Program-made: the position numbers and the translations under genes | In this document: in pieces, positions 1 through 5,157 of the stretch | Position numbering within the stretch: the stretch's first letter is position 1 | How the letters are laid out: every line of letters begins with the position of its first letter | Notes under the pieces: generated by a model | Databases searched by the model: none | What the model saw: the letters and a program-made list of their open reading frames with translations, nothing else | Told to the model about the DNA's origin: nothing | Origin: a virus | Reading direction: 5' to 3' (one strand) | Length of the DNA stretch: 41,501 bases | Virus record (IMG/VR): IMGVR_UViG_3300007038_000001 | Span: 1-41,501 of that record

Positions 1-113
1 AACAGTTACCGCTGTACCATAGTAAAGGCAAGAAGGAGACTGCAACATGGTACAGCTAAGACAGCACTGCAACAGCATAACTGTTACAAGGTAACCTTTG
101 CTACTCCGCTCCA

Positions 114-141
114 CTATACCAACGGTGTGTTACACCTTAAA
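114..141 (-). promoter_or_regulatory. Viral-regulon promoter P0, reading left
   Basis: Read on the - strand this is CGAAAG, then TTTAAG (141-136), then CACCGTTGGTATAG (127-114). The distance from the first T of the TATA box to the start of the CACC motif is 14 nt, the same as in the other copies at 1135, 1532, 6363 and 24857. Transcription should begin near position 113 and run off the left edge of the window. No - strand gene lies to its left here, so its target is outside the window, or is the late operon if the sequence is circular. Confidence 0.6.
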
Positions 142-165
142 GCTTTCGATTTCAGGTACCCCAAC

Positions 166-173
166 CTTTATGG
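166..173 (+). promoter_or_regulatory. TATA-like box for a leaderless start
   Basis: CTTTATGG begins about 30 nt before the ATG at 197. No Shine-Dalgarno sequence precedes that ATG. The arrangement fits a leaderless archaeal transcript whose first base is at or next to the start codon. Confidence 0.35.
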
Positions 174-196
174 TGTTGGCCAATGTAACTGTTAGT

Positions 197-514
197 ATGG
201 ACGACAAGAAACTCGCAGCTTACGTTGCCGGAGCATTTGATTGGGGTAGTGCGTTCCGACTCCGGGTTCGGAAATCGGACCAGTATGCTATTGGCTACAC
301 AGTAGAACCGCAGATACAGTTTCGCAAGAAAGATGAATCAGTTCTGTACCCAGCATACTGTGCGGCACTCTGTCAGCCAAGAGAACAACAGCGGGGTGTG
401 GAAGCTAACCATCTCGTCCTTGTCGATGAAGCCCGAGAACATACGGACCGAGACAAAGTAAAATACGACCGGGATTGTTTTGACCAATTGTGGTATGACG
501 GTGATTTGAAATGA
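197..514 (+). CDS. LAGLIDADG-like (diverged) protein
   Basis: This encodes 105 aa. The N-terminal motif LAAYVAGAFDWGSAFRLRVR resembles the first block of LAGLIDADG homing endonucleases (helix, then an acidic residue before a glycine), followed by a beta-strand segment (IGYTVEPQIQFRKKD). Only one such motif is visible, so the protein would have to work as a dimer or has lost nuclease activity. The open frame extends upstream, but this ATG fits the leaderless TATA-like box 30 nt before it. It overlaps the next ORF by ATGA. It may be a free-standing homing endonuclease or a DNA-binding protein derived from one. The family assignment comes from the motif only. Confidence 0.5.
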   Translation: MDDKKLAAYVAGAFDWGSAFRLRVRKSDQYAIGYTVEPQIQFRKKDESVLYPAYCAALCQPREQQRGVEANHLVLVDEAREHTDRDKVKYDRDCFDQLWYDGDLK

Positions 515-615
515 AACAAACATGGCTCAGTGATAACGTAGTAGTATTGAAAACAAGTACCGAGCTGAATATTTATGATGCTCGCATCGGTAGTAAAACT
601 AATGGCATTATTTAA
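511..615 (+). CDS. Small hypothetical protein
   Basis: A 34-aa ORF whose ATG overlaps the stop of the preceding gene (ATGA) and whose end overlaps the start of the next by 14 nt. This is the coupled arrangement seen along the whole early region. No domain is recognisable. It is supported by gene packing rather than by sequence similarity. Confidence 0.4.
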   Translation: MKQTWLSDNVVVLKTSTELNIYDARIGSKTNGII

Positions 616-850
616 AAGGCCCGATAAATGGACAAAGGCACTGGCTTATGCAAAATCAACCGACGGAGACGTCCACCATATCAATGGACACGTAGTTAAA
701 CTGACAAACTTTATAAAAGGCGGAATCCACAAACGCCGCTGGTCTGAGTGGGCTTGTTGGAGGTGTGAAGAAACCCATTCAGATAAACTGGCGTTTGAAG
801 AAACTGATTGTCATAGTTGTAACTGTGGATTTTGCCCAAAAGAAAAATGA
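602..850 (+). CDS. Cys-rich zinc-binding protein
   Basis: This encodes 82 aa from the ATG at 602. An in-frame ATG at 575 would add nine residues, but it lies deep inside the previous ORF. The C-terminal half carries CWRC, then CHSCNCGFC, seven cysteines that fit a zinc-binding fold. The N-terminal half is basic (KRPDKWTKALAYAK), so nucleic-acid binding is possible. Function is unknown. It is convergent with the - strand gene ending at 853, with only two bases between the stops. Confidence 0.6.
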   Translation: MALFKRPDKWTKALAYAKSTDGDVHHINGHVVKLTNFIKGGIHKRRWSEWACWRCEETHSDKLAFEETDCHSCNCGFCPKEK

Positions 851-852
851 GG

Positions 853-1029
853 CTATGAGTGGCGAGCGATGACAGCCTCAACTTCTTCCCCGGCGTCCTC
901 GTATGCTTCACCACGACCGCTGAACCGCTCCTGTAGCTCGCGGAGAACTTCGACGGGCACCTTCCCGCCTGTGACAGGAAGAGTCTTCTGCTCCTGTTCA
1001 GATTCTATCTCACGGCGTTCGATTTCCAT
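853..1029 (-). CDS. Small acidic protein, possible regulator
   Basis: A 58-aa ORF on the - strand, the only one among the early genes. It has an N-terminal charged helix (MEIERREIESEQEQK), a short segment LPVTGGKVPVEVLRELQERF that could be a strand-helix DNA-binding unit, and an acidic C-terminal helix. It has its own promoter (TATA at 1110-1115) divergent from promoter P1, and its leader folds into a hairpin ending at the start codon. Position and size would suit a transcription regulator of the neighbouring divergent promoter. That role is inference, with no family recognised. Confidence 0.55.
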   Translation of the reverse strand: MEIERREIESEQEQKTLPVTGGKVPVEVLRELQERFSGRGEAYEDAGEEVEAVIARHS

Positions 1030-1086
1030 AATCCCCGTGGGGTTCAGCTTGACTATTCATGACGTGTGCGTACAGCCCACGGGATT
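1030..1086 (-). promoter_or_regulatory. Leader hairpin abutting the start codon
   Basis: On the - strand, the bases at 1086-1076 pair with 1041-1030 (AATCCCGTGGG with CCCACGGGGATT, 11 bp and one bulged base). The stem ends directly before the ATG at 1029. The predicted transcription start (about 29 nt after TATA at 1115-1110) falls at the 5' foot of the stem, so nearly the whole leader is this hairpin. It could gate translation. Confidence 0.45.
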
Positions 1087-1104
1087 CAACAGCATCCTCG
1101 TTAC

Positions 1105-1116
1105 AAGTACTTAAAC
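1105..1116 (-). promoter_or_regulatory. Promoter of the 58-aa - strand gene
   Basis: The - strand reads GTTTAAGTACTT, with TTTAAG at 1115-1110. It is divergent from, and about 20 bp away from, the + strand P1 TATA box, so one bound regulator could affect both. Confidence 0.45.
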
Positions 1117-1134
1117 CCCCAACAAACCCAAAGG

Positions 1135-1162
1135 TTTATAATGTTATACACCGTTGGTATAG
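1135..1162 (+). promoter_or_regulatory. Viral-regulon promoter P1
   Basis: CCAAAGG is followed by TTTATAAT (1135-1142) and CACCGTTGGTATAG (1149-1162), with the regulon's 14-nt spacing. The motif lies between TATA box and expected start, and TATAC/GTATA arms flank its centre. No long ORF follows for more than 400 nt, so this promoter appears to transcribe the structured region downstream. Confidence 0.6.
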
Positions 1163-1525
1163 AGGGGGCGTTGCCTCCCCGCCTTTGGTATGGGCATAGT
1201 TGGTTGAAGGTGGGGTTCGACCCCTCACCCTGTCATTACGCACCTAGGGCGGGAAGTGAGAGACATGGAGATTCCTGACATTTCACCACAAGTTCCAAGC
1301 ATCCGCAGACACCGCACGTCTCTCGCTTCTTGCCTATAACATGGTATTCCTGTCGGCGTGATTAGCCACGCTCAGGGCGGTCCCGCTTAATCAACGGGGC
1401 CGAAAAGCTCCCAATGGCGGTAAGTGATAACAATGAGCCGAAGGGCGGCGGAAACCACTGCTCGGCAGGGCCTCGCAGTTATCGCGGGGGCTTGCCTTGA
1501 AACCTGACCCCGAGGCACAACAACC
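1163..1525 (+). ncRNA. Candidate structured noncoding RNA
   Basis: No protein-like ORF is seen between 1030 and 1604. The RNA from P1 can form a GGGGGC/GCCTCC hairpin (1164-1169/1173-1178). An 8-bp stem (1178-1185/1246-1253) encloses a hairpin resembling a tRNA T-arm (GGTG-GGG-TTCGAC-CCC-T-CACC, 1209-1229). Then come GCGTG/CACGC (1356-1360/1367-1371) and GGTCCCG/CGGGGCC (1379-1385/1395-1401). A long stem pairs 1405-1412 plus 1424-1431 with 1478-1493, capped by 1437-1441/1462-1466 and 1445-1448/1458-1461. The last hairpin is GCCTTG/CGAGGC (1494-1499/1511-1516), followed by ACAACA. A few stems use G-U pairs. Function is unknown; it may be one RNA or several. Confidence 0.5.
1316..1335 (-). repeat. 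Dispersed element, copy B
   Basis: The + strand reads ACGTCTCTCGCTTCTTGCCT, the exact reverse complement of 16512-16531. RNA from P1 therefore carries 20 nt perfectly complementary to the RNA upstream of thyX. It belongs to the same family as the copies at 26-40, 24931-24955 and 41403-41427. Confidence 0.6.
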
Positions 1526-1531
1526 AAAAAC

Positions 1532-1559
1532 TTTAAGGTGCAATGCACCGTTGGTACAG
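1532..1559 (+). promoter_or_regulatory. Viral-regulon promoter P2
   Basis: CCAAAAAC, TTTAAG (1532-1537) and CACCGTTGGTACAG (1546-1559) show the regulon's 14-nt spacing. Transcription should start near 1560, giving a leader of about 45 nt that begins with GAGGAG and ends GACAGATACT before the ATG at 1605. It should drive the 344-aa acidic protein. Confidence 0.65.
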
Positions 1560-1604
1560 TGAGGAGAAGAGCGGCAAACAAGAAATTCGCAAGAGACAGA
1601 TACT

Positions 1605-2639
1605 ATGTCAATCTATACCCAAAAACAGAACAACGACAGTTCGCAGAATGATTCCCAGAGCGGCAGCGATGGGGACTACGAAGAAGACACCAAGATAAAG
1701 ACAACCCCGGACGCTGGTTTCACGGGCGAGCTACGCACCGTGTTCGGTAACGAGAACCAGTGGGGTCAGTCTCTTGGTATCGGTTGGGAGAACGCCAAAA
1801 TCGAAGACGGTGTTCTCTATAAGCACTCTGAGAAAGACGAGTACAAGCTGTTCTCATGGGCGGAAATTATCGGGGCGCACCCCTCGCAGTACGACCGTCA
1901 GGTGAGCGCAGACGAACCTAACCAGTATTACACCAAGGACTACAACGTAACGCAGGTCCAGTACGAGTTCGTTGGCGCTCGTATCGCAGAGACGCCGGAG
2001 CTTGACGACGAGGGTAACTCCACCGGGGAAATCCTGTGCGAAGAAAGCACGGCGGGTGGCTGGGAAATCGGAAACGCAATCATCTGGGCGTCCGGTAACA
2101 CGACCCCAAACCCCGCGTCAAAGACGCTTGCCAAGCTTCTGACGAAGTACGGCAACGGTGCGGTGATTGAGGAAGAGGAAGCCGAGGCACGGGGTAACGC
2201 GGGTTACAACGACGACGGCGAGTTCCAGCACGTCTACGACTGGCTCACCGACACGTCCAATGAAAACGTGGCCCGCGAAGACCTTGTTGGGCGAGAGCTT
2301 CGATTCTACAAGGAGAACCGCAAGTCTGACCAATCTGATAACTTCTTCCACCACCCGATTGTGGAAGACGTGAAGACGGGTAAGTCCATCCGGGTGCAGA
2401 GTAGTTCCGACGACGGGCAGGAAGGAGAGAGCGAAGCAGAAGGCGAGCTGGATGGTACCCCAGAGCCGATTCAGGATTACCTGAACACAGTTGGGGGCAT
2501 GGAAGCCAACGAGACGCTGGCCCGGTCCCTGCTTGACGACATGGTTGAAGAGGCAGACAACAACCTGACCGCTGCCATGGTCGAAGACTACGGCGGCGAG
2601 CAGGCGCTTATTAACGAGGTTGTCGGGCAGACGGCGTAA
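1605..2639 (+). CDS. Large acidic early protein, unknown
   Basis: This encodes 344 aa with acidic, Ser/Gln-rich, probably disordered ends and a folded middle (about residues 30-230) containing GELRTVFGNENQWGQSLGIG and GGWEIGNAIIWASGN. The C-terminal 60 residues form acidic helices (NETLARSLLDDMVEEADNN). No catalytic motif was found. It is the first long gene after the strong P2 promoter and lies ahead of the replication ATPase and primase. A role such as a single-strand DNA-binding or scaffold protein is possible, but that is inference from position and acidity. The GACAGATACT-ATG start context recurs at the next gene. Confidence 0.75.
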   Translation: MSIYTQKQNNDSSQNDSQSGSDGDYEEDTKIKTTPDAGFTGELRTVFGNENQWGQSLGIGWENAKIEDGVLYKHSEKDEYKLFSWAEIIGAHPSQYDRQVSADEPNQYYTKDYNVTQVQYEFVGARIAETPELDDEGNSTGEILCEESTAGGWEIGNAIIWASGNTTPNPASKTLAKLLTKYGNGAVIEEEEAEARGNAGYNDDGEFQHVYDWLTDTSNENVAREDLVGRELRFYKENRKSDQSDNFFHHPIVEDVKTGKSIRVQSSSDDGQEGESEAEGELDGTPEPIQDYLNTVGGMEANETLARSLLDDMVEEADNNLTAAMVEDYGGEQALINEVVGQTA

Positions 2640-2656
2640 GGTAGCTGACTGAATCC

Positions 2657-2695
2657 CTCAATAGTTTGAAATATACATGAAATATTTGAGGCGAA
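2657..2695 (+). repeat. Intergenic repeat, possible promoter
   Basis: CTCAATAGTTTGAAA followed by TATACATGAAAT is nearly repeated at 9002-9037, also between two + strand genes. The AT-rich core could serve as a second class of viral promoter. CTCAA (2657-2661) and TTGAG (2686-2690) form an inverted pair around it, and TGAAATAT occurs twice. Confidence 0.45.
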
Positions 2696-2722
2696 CCAAC
2701 GCAGTTAAGAGTGACAGATACT

Positions 2723-2911
2723 ATGCCATACCACGGTAACACCAAGCAGCAGACAGAGGATTCAGAAATGCCCGAATACAAGACCTACTTCGACAGTGAA
2801 GAAGGAGCCGGTACTCAGAACGTCCGTGCGCTGAATAAGCTCGCGGCAGAGAAAATCGTAGAAGACCAAGGGCGAAACGTTGTTGTCTCAACGGTGGAGC
2901 GCCTGACGTAG
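2723..2911 (+). CDS. Small hypothetical protein
   Basis: This encodes 62 aa from the ATG at 2723, chosen because GACAGATACT precedes it exactly as at 1605. A GTG at 2711 and an ATG at 2769 are in-frame alternatives. The C-terminal 47 residues (MPEYKTYFDSEEGAGTQN then helix NKLAAEKIVEDQGRN and strand VVVSTVERLT) look like a small alpha/beta fold and may be the only folded part. No family is recognised. Confidence 0.55.
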   Translation: MPYHGNTKQQTEDSEMPEYKTYFDSEEGAGTQNVRALNKLAAEKIVEDQGRNVVVSTVERLT

Positions 2912-2918
2912 TAAAACA

Positions 2919-3039
2919 ATGCCTCGCTTTCGGGTAACAACGAAGCCCGGGAACAAAAAAGAGAGCGGAACTTGATGCGCTTGTCAAGTTTCACAACGCA
3001 GAACACGCGACAGCAGAGGAAATAGACGATGCCAACTGA
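2919..3039 (+). CDS. Microgene needing a +1 frameshift
   Basis: Frame 0 starts MPRFRVTTKPGNKK and stops after 18 residues (2975). The +1 frame from the A6 run (2955-2960) continues as a plausible helical peptide (RAELDALVKFHNAEHATAEE) to a stop at 3037-3039, overlapping the next start. With one fewer A, or a +1 slip from AAA to AAG, the product is about 39 aa. This is either programmed frameshifting, a broken gene, or a single-base error in the sequence. Confidence 0.35.
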
Positions 3040-3268
3040 AGAAAATTTAACCATCGACGTTAACCGTAAAGTGCAGCTTGAACAGTTTGAGCCGATTCAG
3101 TTCGGTGCTACCCTTGAGGTGAGCCTTGAGGAAGGCGACGACAAGAGCGAAGTGTATGAAAAGAAAGCCAGCGAGCTTGCCGAGCTTGTTGACAAAGAGC
3201 TTACCCGACGCATCGTAGATATTCGGACGCTCGCTGAGTATGAGGCGGCGGCTGAAAGCGAAGAGTGA
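3029..3268 (+). CDS. Conserved-looking small phage protein
   Basis: This encodes 79 aa. The N-terminal strand pattern VNRKVQLEQFEPIQFGATLEVSLEEGDD is followed by one long helix (KSEVYEKKASELAELVDKELTRRI). The motif FEPIxxGxxxEVxLEEGD is one I associate from memory with small conserved proteins of phages and archaea of unknown function. It precedes the Cys/His microprotein and the replication ATPase, so it probably belongs to the replication module. Confidence 0.65.
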   Translation: MPTEENLTIDVNRKVQLEQFEPIQFGATLEVSLEEGDDKSEVYEKKASELAELVDKELTRRIVDIRTLAEYEAAAESEE

Positions 3269-3269
3269 T

Positions 3270-3440
3270 ATGACACAGTATGAACTACCACCGGGGAGCG
3301 ATGAAGCACTTGACGAAGGGTGCGAGTGCCCCATCTTCGACAACAATCATGGCAAAGGCAACCGCTTCGGAAGCTACACCATCAACATGGATTGCCCCAT
3401 CCACGGACAAGAGGACTCGTCACCCTCTTCTCGCCAGTAA
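3270..3440 (+). CDS. Small Cys/His phage protein
   Basis: This encodes 56 aa, with ATG at 3270 two bases after the previous stop. It carries GCECPIFDNNHGKG and, 12 residues on, MDCPIHGQ. The pattern CxCP-x3-DNxHGxG...CPxHG is common in small proteins of tailed phages and probably binds one metal ion. Function is unknown. Its place directly upstream of the ATPase gene is typical of early clusters. Confidence 0.65.
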   Translation: MTQYELPPGSDEALDEGCECPIFDNNHGKGNRFGSYTINMDCPIHGQEDSSPSSRQ

Positions 3441-3461
3441 ACGGGTACTCATAGGATAATA

Positions 3462-5012
3462 ATGACTGACATAGAAGTTGAGACGCCATCGCTTTATGAG
3501 ATACAACAGATGACGAGGGATGCAGATTTAGTGGGAGAAGAAGATACCGCGCTGACAATCGTACTGTCCATGCTTCGCGGCGGGCTTGTCATCATGACAG
3601 GCATGAGCCGTGGGGGGAAGGACATGGTGGTTGATTCCGCCGAGTACTGTTTCCCCGACGACCGAGTACACCAGTGGCCAAGTAGTAGCTCGCCTACGGC
3701 TCCCTTTGAAAAGGCCGACGAGCTTAACAGCAAGCCGGTCCACCGGTTCCCGGACCTTGCATCGCTTGACAAGCACATTGAGATTACCCTGAAAGCGTTC
3801 GGAGAAGGCAATTCAGTTGACCATGAGTATACAGACGTTAGTAAGCGGGGCGGGGAAGAACCAGCCCTGAGCGGGGCTACACTGCAACCGCCGAAGTGTC
3901 AGATTGCCTTTATCGCAAGCGACAATCAAGACCTGAATCTCAATGATTACCCCGAGGTTCGTAATCGTGGCCTTGTGGTCCCGGTTGACTCGTCAGAGCG
4001 ACTGACTCGGATGGTTACCGAGCGACAGGCAGAAAGGCGAGCAGGCGTGGCGGAGCGCCACGTTGACCCGCTTCGCACGGCACAGATTCGCCAATATCTT
4101 TCTGACGTTCCGGTTGACCAGTGGACGGAAGACCCGAACCACAAGATTCTGAACCCGGCAACAATCCCGATTCAGAGACAAGAGCCTATCCCGTACAAGT
4201 TCACCGAAGCGCGGCAGGACTTCGACCGAGTGCTTGAAATGATGGAGACTGTGGGACTGTATCACCACGCCGACCGGATGAAAGTCGAGCAGGGGTCCAA
4301 CAATGCGCTGCTGGTTACCCCGGCAGACTGTTGGTATGCCATGCGAGTGTTCGGTCAGCGGATGATTATGAGTACCCTGAATCTGCGCCGGGAAGACCGG
4401 GCGATTCTTGAGTACCTACGTGATACCCCAGCGCGGTCCTTCGACGTGTCCACCATTCAGCAAGACCTGCGTGACGCTGGATTCAATATCAGTACTCCGG
4501 CAGTTCGGCAGGCGTGTGAAGACATGGGCGAGCGGGGTTATGTTCAGCGGAACGATACCTCACCCATCACCTACTCGGCGTCCGACTTTGCTTCCCACGT
4601 CCGGTATGATGCTGGTATTGACTGGGACGTAGTTATCAATGGCGGCGACGTTGAGTACTGGAACGACGACGGTGAAAGAGAGCTTATGTATCAGCCCGGC
4701 ATGAAGGAAATCATCTACAACATGGTAGATGAAGAAACCGCTGACGAGTATGTTAGTCGCTACGCGACTGGCGACGGGCTGATTGTCACTGACCCCATTA
4801 CGGGAGAGCAGTTCGACATTACAGAGAACCCGCTGCGCGAAGAGATTCAGGAAGCCGACGACCAGATTGCAGAGCTTCTGAGTCAGAACCCTTACGACGA
4901 CACAGACGAAGACCAAGACGACCTCGGTGTGTTTGACGACGGGCAGGAAGAGGGAGACCTTCCGGGGCTTGACGAGCTTGAGGGTGAAGCACAGGGAACT
5001 CTGTCAGATTAA
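3462..5012 (+). CDS. P-loop ATPase with winged helix, candidate helicase
   Basis: This encodes 516 aa. The Walker A-like motif GMSRGGKD (G47-D54) is odd because Asp replaces the usual Ser/Thr after the lysine. A Walker B/sensor-like strand CQIAFIASDNQDLN (about residues 146-159) and RNRGLVVPVDSSERLTR follow, reminiscent of AAA+ proteins. Residues about 310-370 (AILEYLRDTPARSFDVSTIQ...RGYVQR) form a predicted winged helix. The C-terminal 80 residues are very acidic. Directly upstream of the primase, it is the best candidate for the replicative helicase or loader, as no MCM or DnaB-like gene is present. That role is inference. Confidence 0.65.
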   Translation: MTDIEVETPSLYEIQQMTRDADLVGEEDTALTIVLSMLRGGLVIMTGMSRGGKDMVVDSAEYCFPDDRVHQWPSSSSPTAPFEKADELNSKPVHRFPDLASLDKHIEITLKAFGEGNSVDHEYTDVSKRGGEEPALSGATLQPPKCQIAFIASDNQDLNLNDYPEVRNRGLVVPVDSSERLTRMVTERQAERRAGVAERHVDPLRTAQIRQYLSDVPVDQWTEDPNHKILNPATIPIQRQEPIPYKFTEARQDFDRVLEMMETVGLYHHADRMKVEQGSNNALLVTPADCWYAMRVFGQRMIMSTLNLRREDRAILEYLRDTPARSFDVSTIQQDLRDAGFNISTPAVRQACEDMGERGYVQRNDTSPITYSASDFASHVRYDAGIDWDVVINGGDVEYWNDDGERELMYQPGMKEIIYNMVDEETADEYVSRYATGDGLIVTDPITGEQFDITENPLREEIQEADDQIAELLSQNPYDDTDEDQDDLGVFDDGQEEGDLPGLDELEGEAQGTLSD

Positions 5013-5015
5013 AAA

Positions 5016-5121
5016 ATGAGACGCATGAGATGCATAGAGTGTGGGTGCCTAATTAGACAAATACCCGCGGCGATGTGCCAACTGCGACCCCGAGTGGGTA
5101 CCAAGGGATTATGGCATATGA
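5016..5121 (+). CDS. Split zinc-ribbon microgene (+1 shift)
   Basis: Frame 0 (ATG 5016) gives RCIECGCLIRQI, then continues as unlikely peptide to 5132. The +1 frame gives RCANCDPEWVPRDYGI and stops at 5119-5121. Joined at CCC-G (5064-5067, Pro tRNA slipping to CCG or one fewer C), the product is a 34-aa CxxC...CxxC zinc ribbon. It is a frameshift candidate, a pseudogene, or has a one-base error. It lies between the ATPase and the primase. Confidence 0.4.
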
Positions 5122-5157
5122 GTAAAGATTAAATGCGAGCGGCGCGAGCATTAAATC

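Larger units (their letters stand above)
1..196. promoter_or_regulatory. Gene-free left-end control region
   Basis: No convincing gene lies in the first 196 bases. The stretch holds a perfect 10-bp inverted repeat, GCTGTACCAT (11-20) and ATGGTACAGC (47-56). Its loop carries one copy of the dispersed element AGGCAAGAAGGAGAC (26-40). An 11-bp palindrome AAGGTAACCTT lies at 88-98. There is a - strand promoter (114-141) and a + strand TATA-like box at about 166-173. The right end of the window (41373-41501) has similar GTTAC/GGTAA inverted repeats. If the ends join, both parts form one divergent control region of about 325 bp, which is a candidate origin or packaging region (inference). Confidence 0.55.

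Noticed and set aside
869-1114. 81-codon + strand ORF rich in Ser, Arg and Pro
   Set aside because: It is the mirror of the better-supported 58-aa gene on the other strand and crosses its promoter.
1163-1260. Possible complete tRNA gene around the GGTTCGACC hairpin
   Set aside because: The T-arm-like hairpin is present, but no anticodon arm and no 5' acceptor strand (GACAGGG) pairs with CCCTGTC, so no tRNA is formed.
1265-1339. 24-codon ORF starting MEIPDISPQV
   Set aside because: It ends inside the dispersed element, has no coupled neighbours and lies in the structured region.
1414-1500. 28-codon ORF starting MAVSDNNEPK
   Set aside because: It overlaps the strongest predicted RNA stems and ends in low-information residues. 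RNA structure explains the sequence better.
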